From Dacryopinax spathularia (lineage: Eukaryota > Basidiomycota > Dacrymycetes > Dacrymycetales > Dacrymycetaceae), in the NCBI GenBank assembly GCA_037974965.1, contig JBBPFI010000011.1, positions 992,001 to 1,056,000 on the forward strand: a stretch of 64,000 bases of DNA, given 5' to 3'. Numbering within the stretch: the first letter of the stretch is position 1; the number at the start of each line of letters is the position of its first letter. The position numbers and the translations under genes were made by a program. The notes beneath the pieces were generated by a model. It made no database searches. It was given only the letters and a program-made list of their open reading frames with translations, and was not told the DNA's origin. Below, piece after piece: positions 56,323 through 64,000 of this stretch.

Positions 56323-56572
56323 GGGTTATAGCCTGGATCTGCCACGTCGATAACGCGCACGGACCAGTTGGCAAAAATCGGCCAAACTGACTACTCGGAG
56401 CGGACGCAATTATCGGACGCAAATCCCCCGGTGGATTCCGCGAATTCGTAGAAACACCGAAACTTCCATCTCTCCGTTTACGACTCCGCCCGACTCCGCC
56501 GACGAATACATACCGGATATCGACCTATCATCACACCTACCAAGTCGGACAGAATCGGAACCGGACTCAGAT

Positions 56573-58939
56573 ATGCCGGCCGATAATCAAAATGATCCCG
56601 ACAACCGCGGGGTTGGTCAGGGTCCAAACGACGGTGATCACGGCGCAGTTCCCGAAAATAGACGGCCGCGATATCCGATGCCCCTACGGACGAGTCCCAA
56701 TGCGCCAGCTCTCGTACAAGGGACAGCCGATAATGTTGTCCGATACCTCGAGGACGTGGAACAATGTGCGGAGTATGCGGAGCTGGACCGGGGAGAATGG
56801 CCGAAATGGTGTCTCCGATATGCACCCCCGAAAGTACAGGAGATCTGGTCGACATTACCGGAGTCCAAAGGTCGAGACTACAACGCCTTCAAAATGGCGG
56901 TACTACGGCTATATCCAGGCGCTGTGGACGATAAAAGACGATATACGAAACTGGATCTGGAAAGGCTGGTCAGTCGGGCCGCCCTTATCGAAATGGACTC
57001 CCGTAATCAGCTCGCCGAGTACCTTCGCCAGTTTTCGGTTATCGCGGAATACCTGGAGGAAAGAGGAAAGCTATCGGTCGACGACCGTGACCGATTTTTC
57101 ATCAGAGGTTTCCACCCTGATTTTCAGGATGCCCTACGCAACCGATTGGCGATAAAGGAACCGGACCATCATTATCCTATGGACCCCTATACGATGAAGT
57201 CCGTTACCGAGGCAGCAGAGCACCTTCTCTATTCTACACCTGCTACCGCTCCCTATATTCCTATCGATTGGGATTCGGGCCCTGTAGGTACGAAAGGCCC
57301 GACGAAGCCGAAAACAGAGGAGAAAACCGATATCAAGGTCGAGCCGAGCCTGCAAATTCAGGAGCGCATGCTTCAGTTAATGGCCCGGTTAGAGGGGAGA
57401 ATGGACAATATCGCGCGAAACCAGCAGCAACAACACTATAATCCGCCGTACCAACAGACGTTTCAGCGACAACCGCCTCCCCATATGACTGGACCTGGAA
57501 TCGGCGGAAACCCGATAAACCGAAGCCAGCGCTGTCTATGGTGTGGCCACACCGACCATCTCATCCGAGACTGCAGCGACCTTGAGGAACATATCCGGAA
57601 TGGATACGTTATTAGGAGTACCAATGCCGGAGGACGTGTCACCTTACCGGATGGCCGATACGCCCCAGCTTCTATGGGTGACACCCTAAAAGAGCGAACC
57701 CTGGCCTGGCACGCTTCTAATCCCGGGCATAGGGTACAAGACCTAAACTCCAAGGCAGGTGTTCCCAGCCGAACAGCTCAACCCGTCAATCTACTGCACA
57801 ATATCGGCATTCCACCAGCGATAACGGTCGATATCCCGCATGATGCCCTTCCCTTTCAGGCATTACCGGTCAATATCCTTCACAACCTCGGGGACGCCGA
57901 TAACGTTATCGGCCAGCCGGAGGAGGAGTTAGAGAGAACGATTGCCGTGTTGCAAGCCCAATTGGACCGTACCAGAGTGGGCAGGCGGACCGATAAGGCC
58001 CCCGCGGGTCGGCCCGTTCCCTTTCGGCGACAACCTCACAAAGAGTATGACAACCAACCCGATAAAAACAATCGGATGGGCGAGGGTACCGGGGCAACCG
58101 AACCGAGAGAAGAACAACAAGCCGACAAAGGCGATAAGACGGACACACGTCCTGACACCAATCCTTATGGGAGGATGCAATTTCGTAGCCCAGCCGAGAA
58201 CGAAGCATTGGTTGATACGGTTATTGCCAACTTCATGAAAACTCAGACCTCGGTGTCGCTGGCGGAGCTGTTGGCTGTTTCTCCACAGGCACGAAAACAT
58301 CTGCAACAACAAACGCAATCCAAACGTATCGCCAAGGCTCCTCCGGTTCTAAACGCGTTCACCGGCGCGATAATAGAAGAGGAAGTGGATCAAGAACCCG
58401 ATACGAGCGACCGATATAGACTTCCGTCGATTATTGAACACGTCTGGCACGTATCGGGAGCTCGAGACGCCCCGAAAGGAATTGTCGTGGGGCACAACAT
58501 GATCGGATTGCGCGATATAGATGTGCGGGTGGGTGATGACGACATCACGGTCACCGGTTGTCTTGATTCAGGCTCGACAATGATTCTCCTACATAGTCAT
58601 ATCGCGAGACGCCTACACCTTCATTACTACCCGGAGGATAAGGTCGGAGTGCGATCTGCAAATGGCGAGATCAGCTATACCAAAGGCTGCATTCGCAATT
58701 TGAGGATATCGGTGGGAACGCTTACCGGTCTCTTTCAAGTTCAAGTATCGGACGATCTGCCTATACCGCTTCTTATCGGTCGCCCTTTCCTTGCCCTGTT
58801 CCGGTGCGAATCCAAGGACCACCCTAGCGGCTACCAGGAACTAACGCTTACGTGTCCCAACACTCATGAGCAACTCGTCGTACCGACAAAAGCCTCGACC
58901 ATCGAATCCAGCTCGGATTTTTACAAGTCAATGAACTGA
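56573..58939 (+). CDS. gag/protease region of the LTR retrotransposon
   Basis: A long open region. It contains a retrotransposon gag-type helical domain (around WPKWCLRYAPPKVQEIW and YLRQFSVIAEYLEERGKL), a single zinc knuckle CLWCGHTDHLIRDC (C-X2-C-X4-H-X4-C) that binds element RNA in particles, and an aspartic protease segment near the end (CLDSGSTMILL, LLIGRPFLALF). Treated as part of the element, not a host gene. Confidence 0.88.
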   Translation: MPADNQNDPDNRGVGQGPNDGDHGAVPENRRPRYPMPLRTSPNAPALVQGTADNVVRYLEDVEQCAEYAELDRGEWPKWCLRYAPPKVQEIWSTLPESKGRDYNAFKMAVLRLYPGAVDDKRRYTKLDLERLVSRAALIEMDSRNQLAEYLRQFSVIAEYLEERGKLSVDDRDRFFIRGFHPDFQDALRNRLAIKEPDHHYPMDPYTMKSVTEAAEHLLYSTPATAPYIPIDWDSGPVGTKGPTKPKTEEKTDIKVEPSLQIQERMLQLMARLEGRMDNIARNQQQQHYNPPYQQTFQRQPPPHMTGPGIGGNPINRSQRCLWCGHTDHLIRDCSDLEEHIRNGYVIRSTNAGGRVTLPDGRYAPASMGDTLKERTLAWHASNPGHRVQDLNSKAGVPSRTAQPVNLLHNIGIPPAITVDIPHDALPFQALPVNILHNLGDADNVIGQPEEELERTIAVLQAQLDRTRVGRRTDKAPAGRPVPFRRQPHKEYDNQPDKNNRMGEGTGATEPREEQQADKGDKTDTRPDTNPYGRMQFRSPAENEALVDTVIANFMKTQTSVSLAELLAVSPQARKHLQQQTQSKRIAKAPPVLNAFTGAIIEEEVDQEPDTSDRYRLPSIIEHVWHVSGARDAPKGIVVGHNMIGLRDIDVRVGDDDITVTGCLDSGSTMILLHSHIARRLHLHYYPEDKVGVRSANGEISYTKGCIRNLRISVGTLTGLFQVQVSDDLPIPLLIGRPFLALFRCESKDHPSGYQELTLTCPNTHEQLVVPTKASTIESSSDFYKSMN

Positions 58940-59127
58940 GATTTACTCAGAGAGACGTTTTCGCCGCAATCCAGTATACCGTTCCGATACCCGAAATTCC
59001 GTATATAGACTTCAGTCTGGTCGAAGAGACCTACCAACACGATCCGATACACAATACCCTTGCAGTCCGAAAATACAAAAAAGTAGAGGACCGTGTCAAA
59101 CCGGTCCCTACCGTCCACCCCGAGCAT

Positions 59128-60759
59128 TTGAAGATCCGCCGCCGATTTCCCTCGAACCCCTTAGAAAACCTCCAGCCATTGCCGCGGAAACCACCGATAT
59201 TTTCTCCCGGGAAACGATTAACCCAGGAACGATATGAGGCCCTTAACATAAACAAATATGGGTTCCTCTGGCCAGAAGAAGAAAAGCTGGTCGCCTGGAT
59301 CTTTCGGACACACGAAATGGCGTTTTCGTGGACGGAATCCGAAATTGGTCGATTTCGCGACGATTACTTCGATCCGGTAATATTCCCGACCGTCGAACAT
59401 ACCCCCTGGCAGGAACGTAACATTCCGATACCCCCAGCCATTATCGACGATGTCGTACAAGTCCTACGTGATAAAGTCGCAGCAGGCACCTATGAACCCT
59501 CACAGTCGTCTTATCGGAGCCGTTGGTTCGTGGTACTCAAGAAATCCGGCGAATATCGTCCCGTTATCGATGCACGGCCGCTTAACGGCGTCATGATCAG
59601 GAGCTCATCGGTCCCGCCCCTTACCGAGCATATCCTCGAAAGCTATGGGGGAAGGGCTTGCTTCGGCCTGTTGGACTTTTATCACGGTTTCGAACAACAC
59701 GCCCTGGCGCCTCAGTCGAGAGACTATACCTCATTCCAATCTCCTATCGGTCCACTCCGATATACAGTTGCGCCCATGGGAGCCCACAATATGCCAGGAA
59801 TCATGCAGGACAACGTCAATTTCCTTTTCGGAGACGAAATGCCACATATCACGACCCCGTTTATCGACGACCTAGGCGTGAAAGGCCCTGCAACCCGATA
59901 CGAACAAAACGAGGGCTACGAGACCATCAAAGGCAATCCGGGCATACGCCGCTTCGTATTCGAGCATCTCGAAAATATGAATCGCATCATTACGCGAGCT
60001 GAACATGCAGGCGCGACCTTTTCGGGACCAAAAGCCGAGATATGCGTGCCCGAAATGATCCTTTTAGGATATCGGTGTTCCTACAACGGCCGACATCCGG
60101 ATCCATCGAAAGTCCAGAAGATACTGAACTGGAAACTCCCCTGCGAGAACTTATCGGAGGTGCGAGCCTTCCTGGGCACAGTTGGCATCATGCGTATCTT
60201 TATACGTAATTTTGCCGAAAAGGCGAGGCCCTTGGAGAGACTGAAGCAAAAAGGAGTTATTTTCGAATTTGGAGACGCCGAAATGAAAGCTGTCAAAGAT
60301 CTCCAGAAGGCTGCGCAAGAAGCGGAGACGAATAATGTTTTGGTCCCTATCGATTATCGGTCCAAGCGAAAAGTCATCTTGGCTGTCGACTCCTCCAATA
60401 TCGCCTGTGGTTACGTACTATATCAACTCGACGATAAGGGCCGTCGGCGACCCAGTCGATTTGGCTCTATCGGATGGAATGACGTCGAAAGCCGATATTC
60501 GCAGCCGAAACTGGAGCTTTACGGCGTGTACCAAGCCTTAAAGGCAATGCGAATATGGCTTATCGGCTTATCGGAGTTTGACTTAGAAGTGGACGCCAAA
60601 TTCATTCAGGGCATGTTGAACCATCCAGATATTCAACCAAACATGGTTATCAACAGATGGATCGCTTGGATTCACCTCTTTAATTTCGTATTGGTACATG
60701 TACCGGCAACACGACACACGGCCCCAGACGGATTGTCCCGACGACCTCCAGCCGATTAA
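59128..60759 (+). CDS. reverse transcriptase/RNase H region of the LTR retrotransposon
   Basis: Shows the RT fingers and palm segments (PVIDARPLNGVMIRSS, FGLLDFYHGFEQHAL, RYTVAPMGAHNMPGIMQ, PFIDDLGVKG) and an RNase H segment (ILAVDSSNIACGYVLYQL, QPKLELYGVYQAL). The order places it in the Ty3/gypsy group. Confidence 0.9.
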   Translation: MKIRRRFPSNPLENLQPLPRKPPIFSPGKRLTQERYEALNINKYGFLWPEEEKLVAWIFRTHEMAFSWTESEIGRFRDDYFDPVIFPTVEHTPWQERNIPIPPAIIDDVVQVLRDKVAAGTYEPSQSSYRSRWFVVLKKSGEYRPVIDARPLNGVMIRSSSVPPLTEHILESYGGRACFGLLDFYHGFEQHALAPQSRDYTSFQSPIGPLRYTVAPMGAHNMPGIMQDNVNFLFGDEMPHITTPFIDDLGVKGPATRYEQNEGYETIKGNPGIRRFVFEHLENMNRIITRAEHAGATFSGPKAEICVPEMILLGYRCSYNGRHPDPSKVQKILNWKLPCENLSEVRAFLGTVGIMRIFIRNFAEKARPLERLKQKGVIFEFGDAEMKAVKDLQKAAQEAETNNVLVPIDYRSKRKVILAVDSSNIACGYVLYQLDDKGRRRPSRFGSIGWNDVESRYSQPKLELYGVYQALKAMRIWLIGLSEFDLEVDAKFIQGMLNHPDIQPNMVINRWIAWIHLFNFVLVHVPATRHTAPDGLSRRPPAD

Positions 60760-62488
60760 CGACGAAATCCGAAATCGATTCCCTGAGACAGATGAAGAGG
60801 ACTCATTCGCATTATCGACAGCATTCCAATTGGAACTGGCTAGTCGAAAACCAGTTCCAATTTTTTTCGGCCCCCCGGAGGAGATATTACCGCGCACCGA
60901 AAAGACGAAAAATGCGGACGAAAAACTCCAAAAGGTGATTCGATACTTGAGGAACATGCGCAGACCGAATGGAATGAATGATGCTCAATGGAAATCGTTC
61001 CTCGAACTCACAAGGAGGTACTTCCTGGTCGGAGAGGATGATTTATACAAGAGACAACCAAATGGTCAACATCGGCTCTATATCGCTTATCATCAGCGCC
61101 TGAACGTCTTGCGACATCTTCACGACGATATTGGACATCGAGGCTATCGGACGGTGTACCAACACGCACAACTTCGATTCTTCTGGCCAAATATGAGCGA
61201 CGATATCAAGTGGTACTTACGGACGTGCTTAGAGTGCCAAAGGCAACAAATGCGTCACGTTATCATTCCGCCTACAGCACAACGCCCTCAACCGTTATTC
61301 GTACGGGCCTACTGCAATACGATGCTCATGCCGGTCGCGAAAGGCCGATATAGAGGAATGCGATATATATTACAGGCCCGATGTTCGCTCACCCATTGGC
61401 CTGAATACCTGATATGCCGAAAGGAAACCGCAGACATTATCGAGGACTTTCTCTATAAGAACGTTCTATGTCGATGGGGAACGATAACCGAAATTGTCAC
61501 CGACAACGGTACTCCGTGGGTCAAGGCAGTCCAGCAGCTGAGCGATAAGTACGACGTTACCCATATCCGAATATCGAGCTATAACTCGCAGGCCAACGGA
61601 GCGGTCGAACAGAGCCATGGAAGCGTGAGAGAAGCGATCGTGAAACTTTGCAAAGGCAATATAGACAAGTGGCCCGAGGTAGTGCCTTCGGTTTTCTGGG
61701 CGGAAAGAATCGCGATACATAGCTCGACTGGGATGTCCCCTTTCTACATGGCGCGCGGAATTCATCCGATATTGCCGATGGATATCACACAGGCAACTTG
61801 GCTTGTCCCTCCACCCGACAACCTGTTATCGCGTCAGCAGCTTATCGCGTATCGGGCGCAACAGCTCCTCAAACGACCGGAAGACCTGGACGACATGGAG
61901 AACCGGATCATGAAGTCACGATACCAAAATATCGAAAGATTCAAAGAAAAATTCGAAGGATTGATATTCGATCATGAGTTCAAAACTGGGGACTTGGTAT
62001 TATTGAGAAACAGCAAACACGATGGACCATTACGGGACAAAACGAAACCGCGATATATCGGCCCATATATCGTGGCTCGGCGAAACGCAGGAGGCGCCTA
62101 TCATATCGCTGACTTGGACGGGACGATATTCCGTCATACCGTCGCACAGTTTCGCGTCATTCCATACCTAGCCCGGGGAGATTTATCTCATATCGTCAAT
62201 ACCGTCTTGGAGAACCTGGACAAAGCCAAATTCACCGATAACGATCCCGATTACCTGCCCGATAATGAGCAAGAGCAGATCGACCGCGACGGAGAAGGGG
62301 ACTCAGAGCTGGGAGATGTTGGAGCTGATGTGGGCGATAACGTAGAAGGAGAAGAAGAAGAAGAAGGAGAAGAAGGAGAAGAAGGAGAAGGAGCAGAAGG
62401 AGAAGCAGGAGGAGAAGTAGAAGGAGAAGGAGAACGGGCAATTGCGCCTACATATCGGAACAACGCCGATAAAACAACGCTGGTGTAA
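60698..62488 (+). CDS. integrase region of the LTR retrotransposon
   Basis: Includes the N-terminal HHCC zinc segment (HLHDDIGHRGY ... CLECQRQQ), an integrase core (EIVTDNGTPWVKAV, SSYNSQANGAVEQSHGSV), a C-terminal chromo/SH3-like segment (LIFDHEFKTGDLVLLRNS, RYIGPYIVARRNAGGAYHI) and an acidic tail of Glu/Gly repeats (about 62340-62430). Confidence 0.9.
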   Translation: MYRQHDTRPQTDCPDDLQPINDEIRNRFPETDEEDSFALSTAFQLELASRKPVPIFFGPPEEILPRTEKTKNADEKLQKVIRYLRNMRRPNGMNDAQWKSFLELTRRYFLVGEDDLYKRQPNGQHRLYIAYHQRLNVLRHLHDDIGHRGYRTVYQHAQLRFFWPNMSDDIKWYLRTCLECQRQQMRHVIIPPTAQRPQPLFVRAYCNTMLMPVAKGRYRGMRYILQARCSLTHWPEYLICRKETADIIEDFLYKNVLCRWGTITEIVTDNGTPWVKAVQQLSDKYDVTHIRISSYNSQANGAVEQSHGSVREAIVKLCKGNIDKWPEVVPSVFWAERIAIHSSTGMSPFYMARGIHPILPMDITQATWLVPPPDNLLSRQQLIAYRAQQLLKRPEDLDDMENRIMKSRYQNIERFKEKFEGLIFDHEFKTGDLVLLRNSKHDGPLRDKTKPRYIGPYIVARRNAGGAYHIADLDGTIFRHTVAQFRVIPYLARGDLSHIVNTVLENLDKAKFTDNDPDYLPDNEQEQIDRDGEGDSELGDVGADVGDNVEGEEEEEGEEGEEGEGAEGEAGGEVEGEGERAIAPTYRNNADKTTLV

Positions 62489-62671
62489 AAATCCAGAGTC
62501 AGAGTCCGCTCATACCCATACCCCAGCGGCCGATATACCGATATCCGAAATCATCACACTCGTTTGGTTTTTCTCACTATTTTCTTTCCACCGTCTAACT
62601 ACGACAAAAACCTATCTAAGGCCGCACCAAGAAGTCCGAAAACCGAAATCCTCCGATCCGATAACACCGAC

Positions 62672-64000
62672 TCACTCATCCTGGAGGAAGTGGACGAAGG
62701 AGGTGATCTTCGCCGGGTGCCTTATCGGCTGGCCGAGGGAGCGCTCGTTGGCGTCGATCGGGTTCACGATAAACGTGACCTCCTCCTCACCAGCCTCCGT
62801 AGCCACGATGAACCGGCGCCAGCTGTGCATATACATCTCGTTGAAGGCCATCAAACGACGGGCCTCAACTTGGATGCGGCGAGCAGCAACAGCTGTAACC
62901 GAAATCAGCCGAAATCCAATATCGGGCCGTGAAAATTACTTACTGCGGGGCAAGGTCACCATACGGAAGTCCGGCGTCATCGAAGGACGCCAGGCGTATC
63001 GGTCGTACGCCTCGATGTCGCTATCGGTGATGACGGGCTCGCGGGAAGTGCTGGCGACCGGCTTCACCTCCTTGACTTCCGATACGGCCCTCTTGGCCTT
63101 TTTCGCGGCCGGACCGGGCTCCCCATTGTCATCGCGGGCACGTCCCTTTCGGCCACGTCGATTCGCTACCGATACGGTCAGAACGAACGATATCGTTTTG
63201 AATATCGGACTTACAGGGCGCGGCATACGAGCAAGTGGTGCCTTTGATCTGGCACTGGTCGCAGATGATGCCGGCGATCTCCTTACCGCGACCCTTCGGA
63301 TTGAACTTGATTCCTCCGGTGCAGAGGATATCGGCCTTGATGCACGAGTCGCACTGTGGTCGATTGTCAGCGTTGTCCGATAACCGAAAAGAGGGACTTA
63401 CGGCGGTATCGTTCTTATAGCCGCGGCGGAAATGCGGCTTACCGAAGAGCTTCTTCATCCGGTCGGTCCAACCTTCGGTAACCACCTCCATGGGCGTGAT
63501 AACGCTCATGTTGAGGCCGGCGGGGCGATAAGAAGGGTCGGCGTCGTCCTTCGAATATGGTTAGCCAAGCCCGATAACCGAAAACCGATAACTTACGACA
63601 TGCCACACCCACTCCTCCGGATGGTCTTCCCTTTTCTCCTGCTCAATGAGTCAGCACGGTCGCCGATAAACGATAAAAGATCACTTACCGCCGTTTTCGC
63701 GGCCGGAGTCACAGCGACGGCAGGCCTTTTCGCCGCGGCAGCCGTAGAGCCGGAGTCCACACGGACGCTCTTACCGGTTTTCGGCGCGGCGGTCTCCTTG
63801 CCCTTGCCCTTGCCCTTGTCCTTGAGCCAGGCAAGCTCCTTCTCGATATCCGCCAAATCGGGCTCCGGCTCCTCCAAGACGGCAGCTTCGTCCTTCGCGT
63901 AGAACTCCTCCAGCGCGATTTCGGCAGCTCTCGTTCCGGCTCTGTTCCGGAACTTTTCGTCGTAGGGCTTAAAGCCCGTCCACTCCTCGTGGATGCTCCT
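62672..64000 (-). CDS. antisense intron-containing gene with a Zn2Cys6-like cluster, inside the retrotransposon region (5' end beyond window)
   Basis: Exon-like open blocks on the minus strand are separated by about 50-nt introns with GTAAGT donors (donor sides near 63688, 63597, 63400, 63209 and 62940). They carry an acidic segment (EPEPDLADIEKELAWLKDKG), a Lys/Gly-rich stretch, a cysteine cluster at 63353-63231 (CDSCIKADILC and CDQCQIKGTTC, i.e. C-X2-C-X6-C-X19-C-X2-C-X6-C), a basic nuclear-localisation-like stretch (PAAKKAKRAVSEVKEVK) and a final block (MAFNEMYMHSWRRFIVATEA) ending at 62672. The cluster matches the fungal Zn2Cys6 pattern except for a longer middle loop. Because the element-specific CCGATA hexamer bias continues through this region, I infer that it belongs to the element rather than to the host flank. 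A host gene next to a degraded element end is the alternative. Confidence 0.65.

Larger units (their letters stand above)
55940..64000 (+). mobile_element. Ty3/gypsy-type LTR retrotransposon (5' LTR to window edge)
   Basis: Parts in order: 5' LTR (55940-56304); a primer-binding-like site; a gag/protease region (56573-58939) with a retrotransposon gag domain, a CCHC zinc knuckle and an aspartic protease; a reverse transcriptase/RNase H region (59128-60759); an integrase region (60698-62488) with an acidic, Glu/Gly-rich tail; then an antisense gene (from 62672). The domain order protease, RT, RNase H, integrase is that of Ty3/gypsy (Metaviridae-like) elements. The 3' LTR is not in the window. 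It looks largely whole as far as can be seen and rather young. It sits in the WD40 part of the NLR gene. A related solo LTR is at 3915-4280. Confidence 0.93.

Noticed and set aside
62232-62463. minus-strand frames of poly-Leu or Ser/Pro
   Set aside because: They are the shadow of the acidic Glu/Gly tail of the integrase region.
1-64000. CRISPR arrays, operons, riboswitches
   Set aside because: No regular spacer-repeat arrays or prokaryotic gene organisation; intron-rich eukaryotic genes throughout.

Overview
This window is nuclear DNA of a filamentous basidiomycete, most likely an agaricomycete. Genes carry many short (about 45-70 nt) GT-AG introns. There are NACHT-WD40 (NLR-like) genes of the agaricomycete type, and orthologues of VPS29, MDM35, GPI3/PIG-A and an SSU1-type transporter.

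Layout. About 1-15.5 kb and 36.8-46.5 kb hold ten copies (one cut by the left edge) of one small secreted-protein family that I cannot name. Each copy has a signal peptide, then TNADRFARGLPPL...RLYNATRTG at the end of exon 1, then a two-cysteine module and a series of tiny exons ending in T-[LIVM]-K-x. Inside the array are an F-box gene (5.2-6.8 kb), a predicted GPI-anchored Ser/Gly-rich protein (14.7-15.5 kb) with a broken paralogue (11.2-11.7 kb), and GPI3 (43.1-44.8 kb). Between the two halves lie single-copy cellular genes: VPS29, MDM35, a 14-blade NACHT-WD40 gene, a type II cation P-type ATPase, an SSU1-like transporter and a TMEM163-like cation transporter. From 47.7 kb come an NTF2/SnoaL-like gene, an NLR relic, a DUF4336 gene and a second NLR whose WD40 tail is interrupted at 55,940 by a Ty3/gypsy-type LTR retrotransposon that runs off the right edge.

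Mobile DNA. Besides that element there is a related solo LTR inside an intron of a family gene (3,915-4,280), a hAT-like MITE with an 8-bp target duplication (24,542-25,067) and a Mutator-like MITE with about 150-bp inverted repeats and a 10-bp duplication (46,644-47,152).

Most interesting signal. The retrotransposon region carries, antisense to pol, an intron-containing gene with C-X2-C-X6-C-X19-C-X2-C-X6-C, close to a fungal Zn2Cys6 DNA-binding cluster. Both LTR copies in the window contain two 17-bp sites of the form CCGATA-N5-TATCGG (CCG-N11-CGG), the kind of CGG-triplet palindrome such proteins bind. The hexamer is also strongly over-represented across the whole element, antisense gene included. 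A self-encoded regulator acting on its own LTR is an attractive but unproven reading.

Overall this looks like a fast-evolving locus of duplicated secreted proteins, NLR-like receptors and transposons with conserved housekeeping genes embedded in it.
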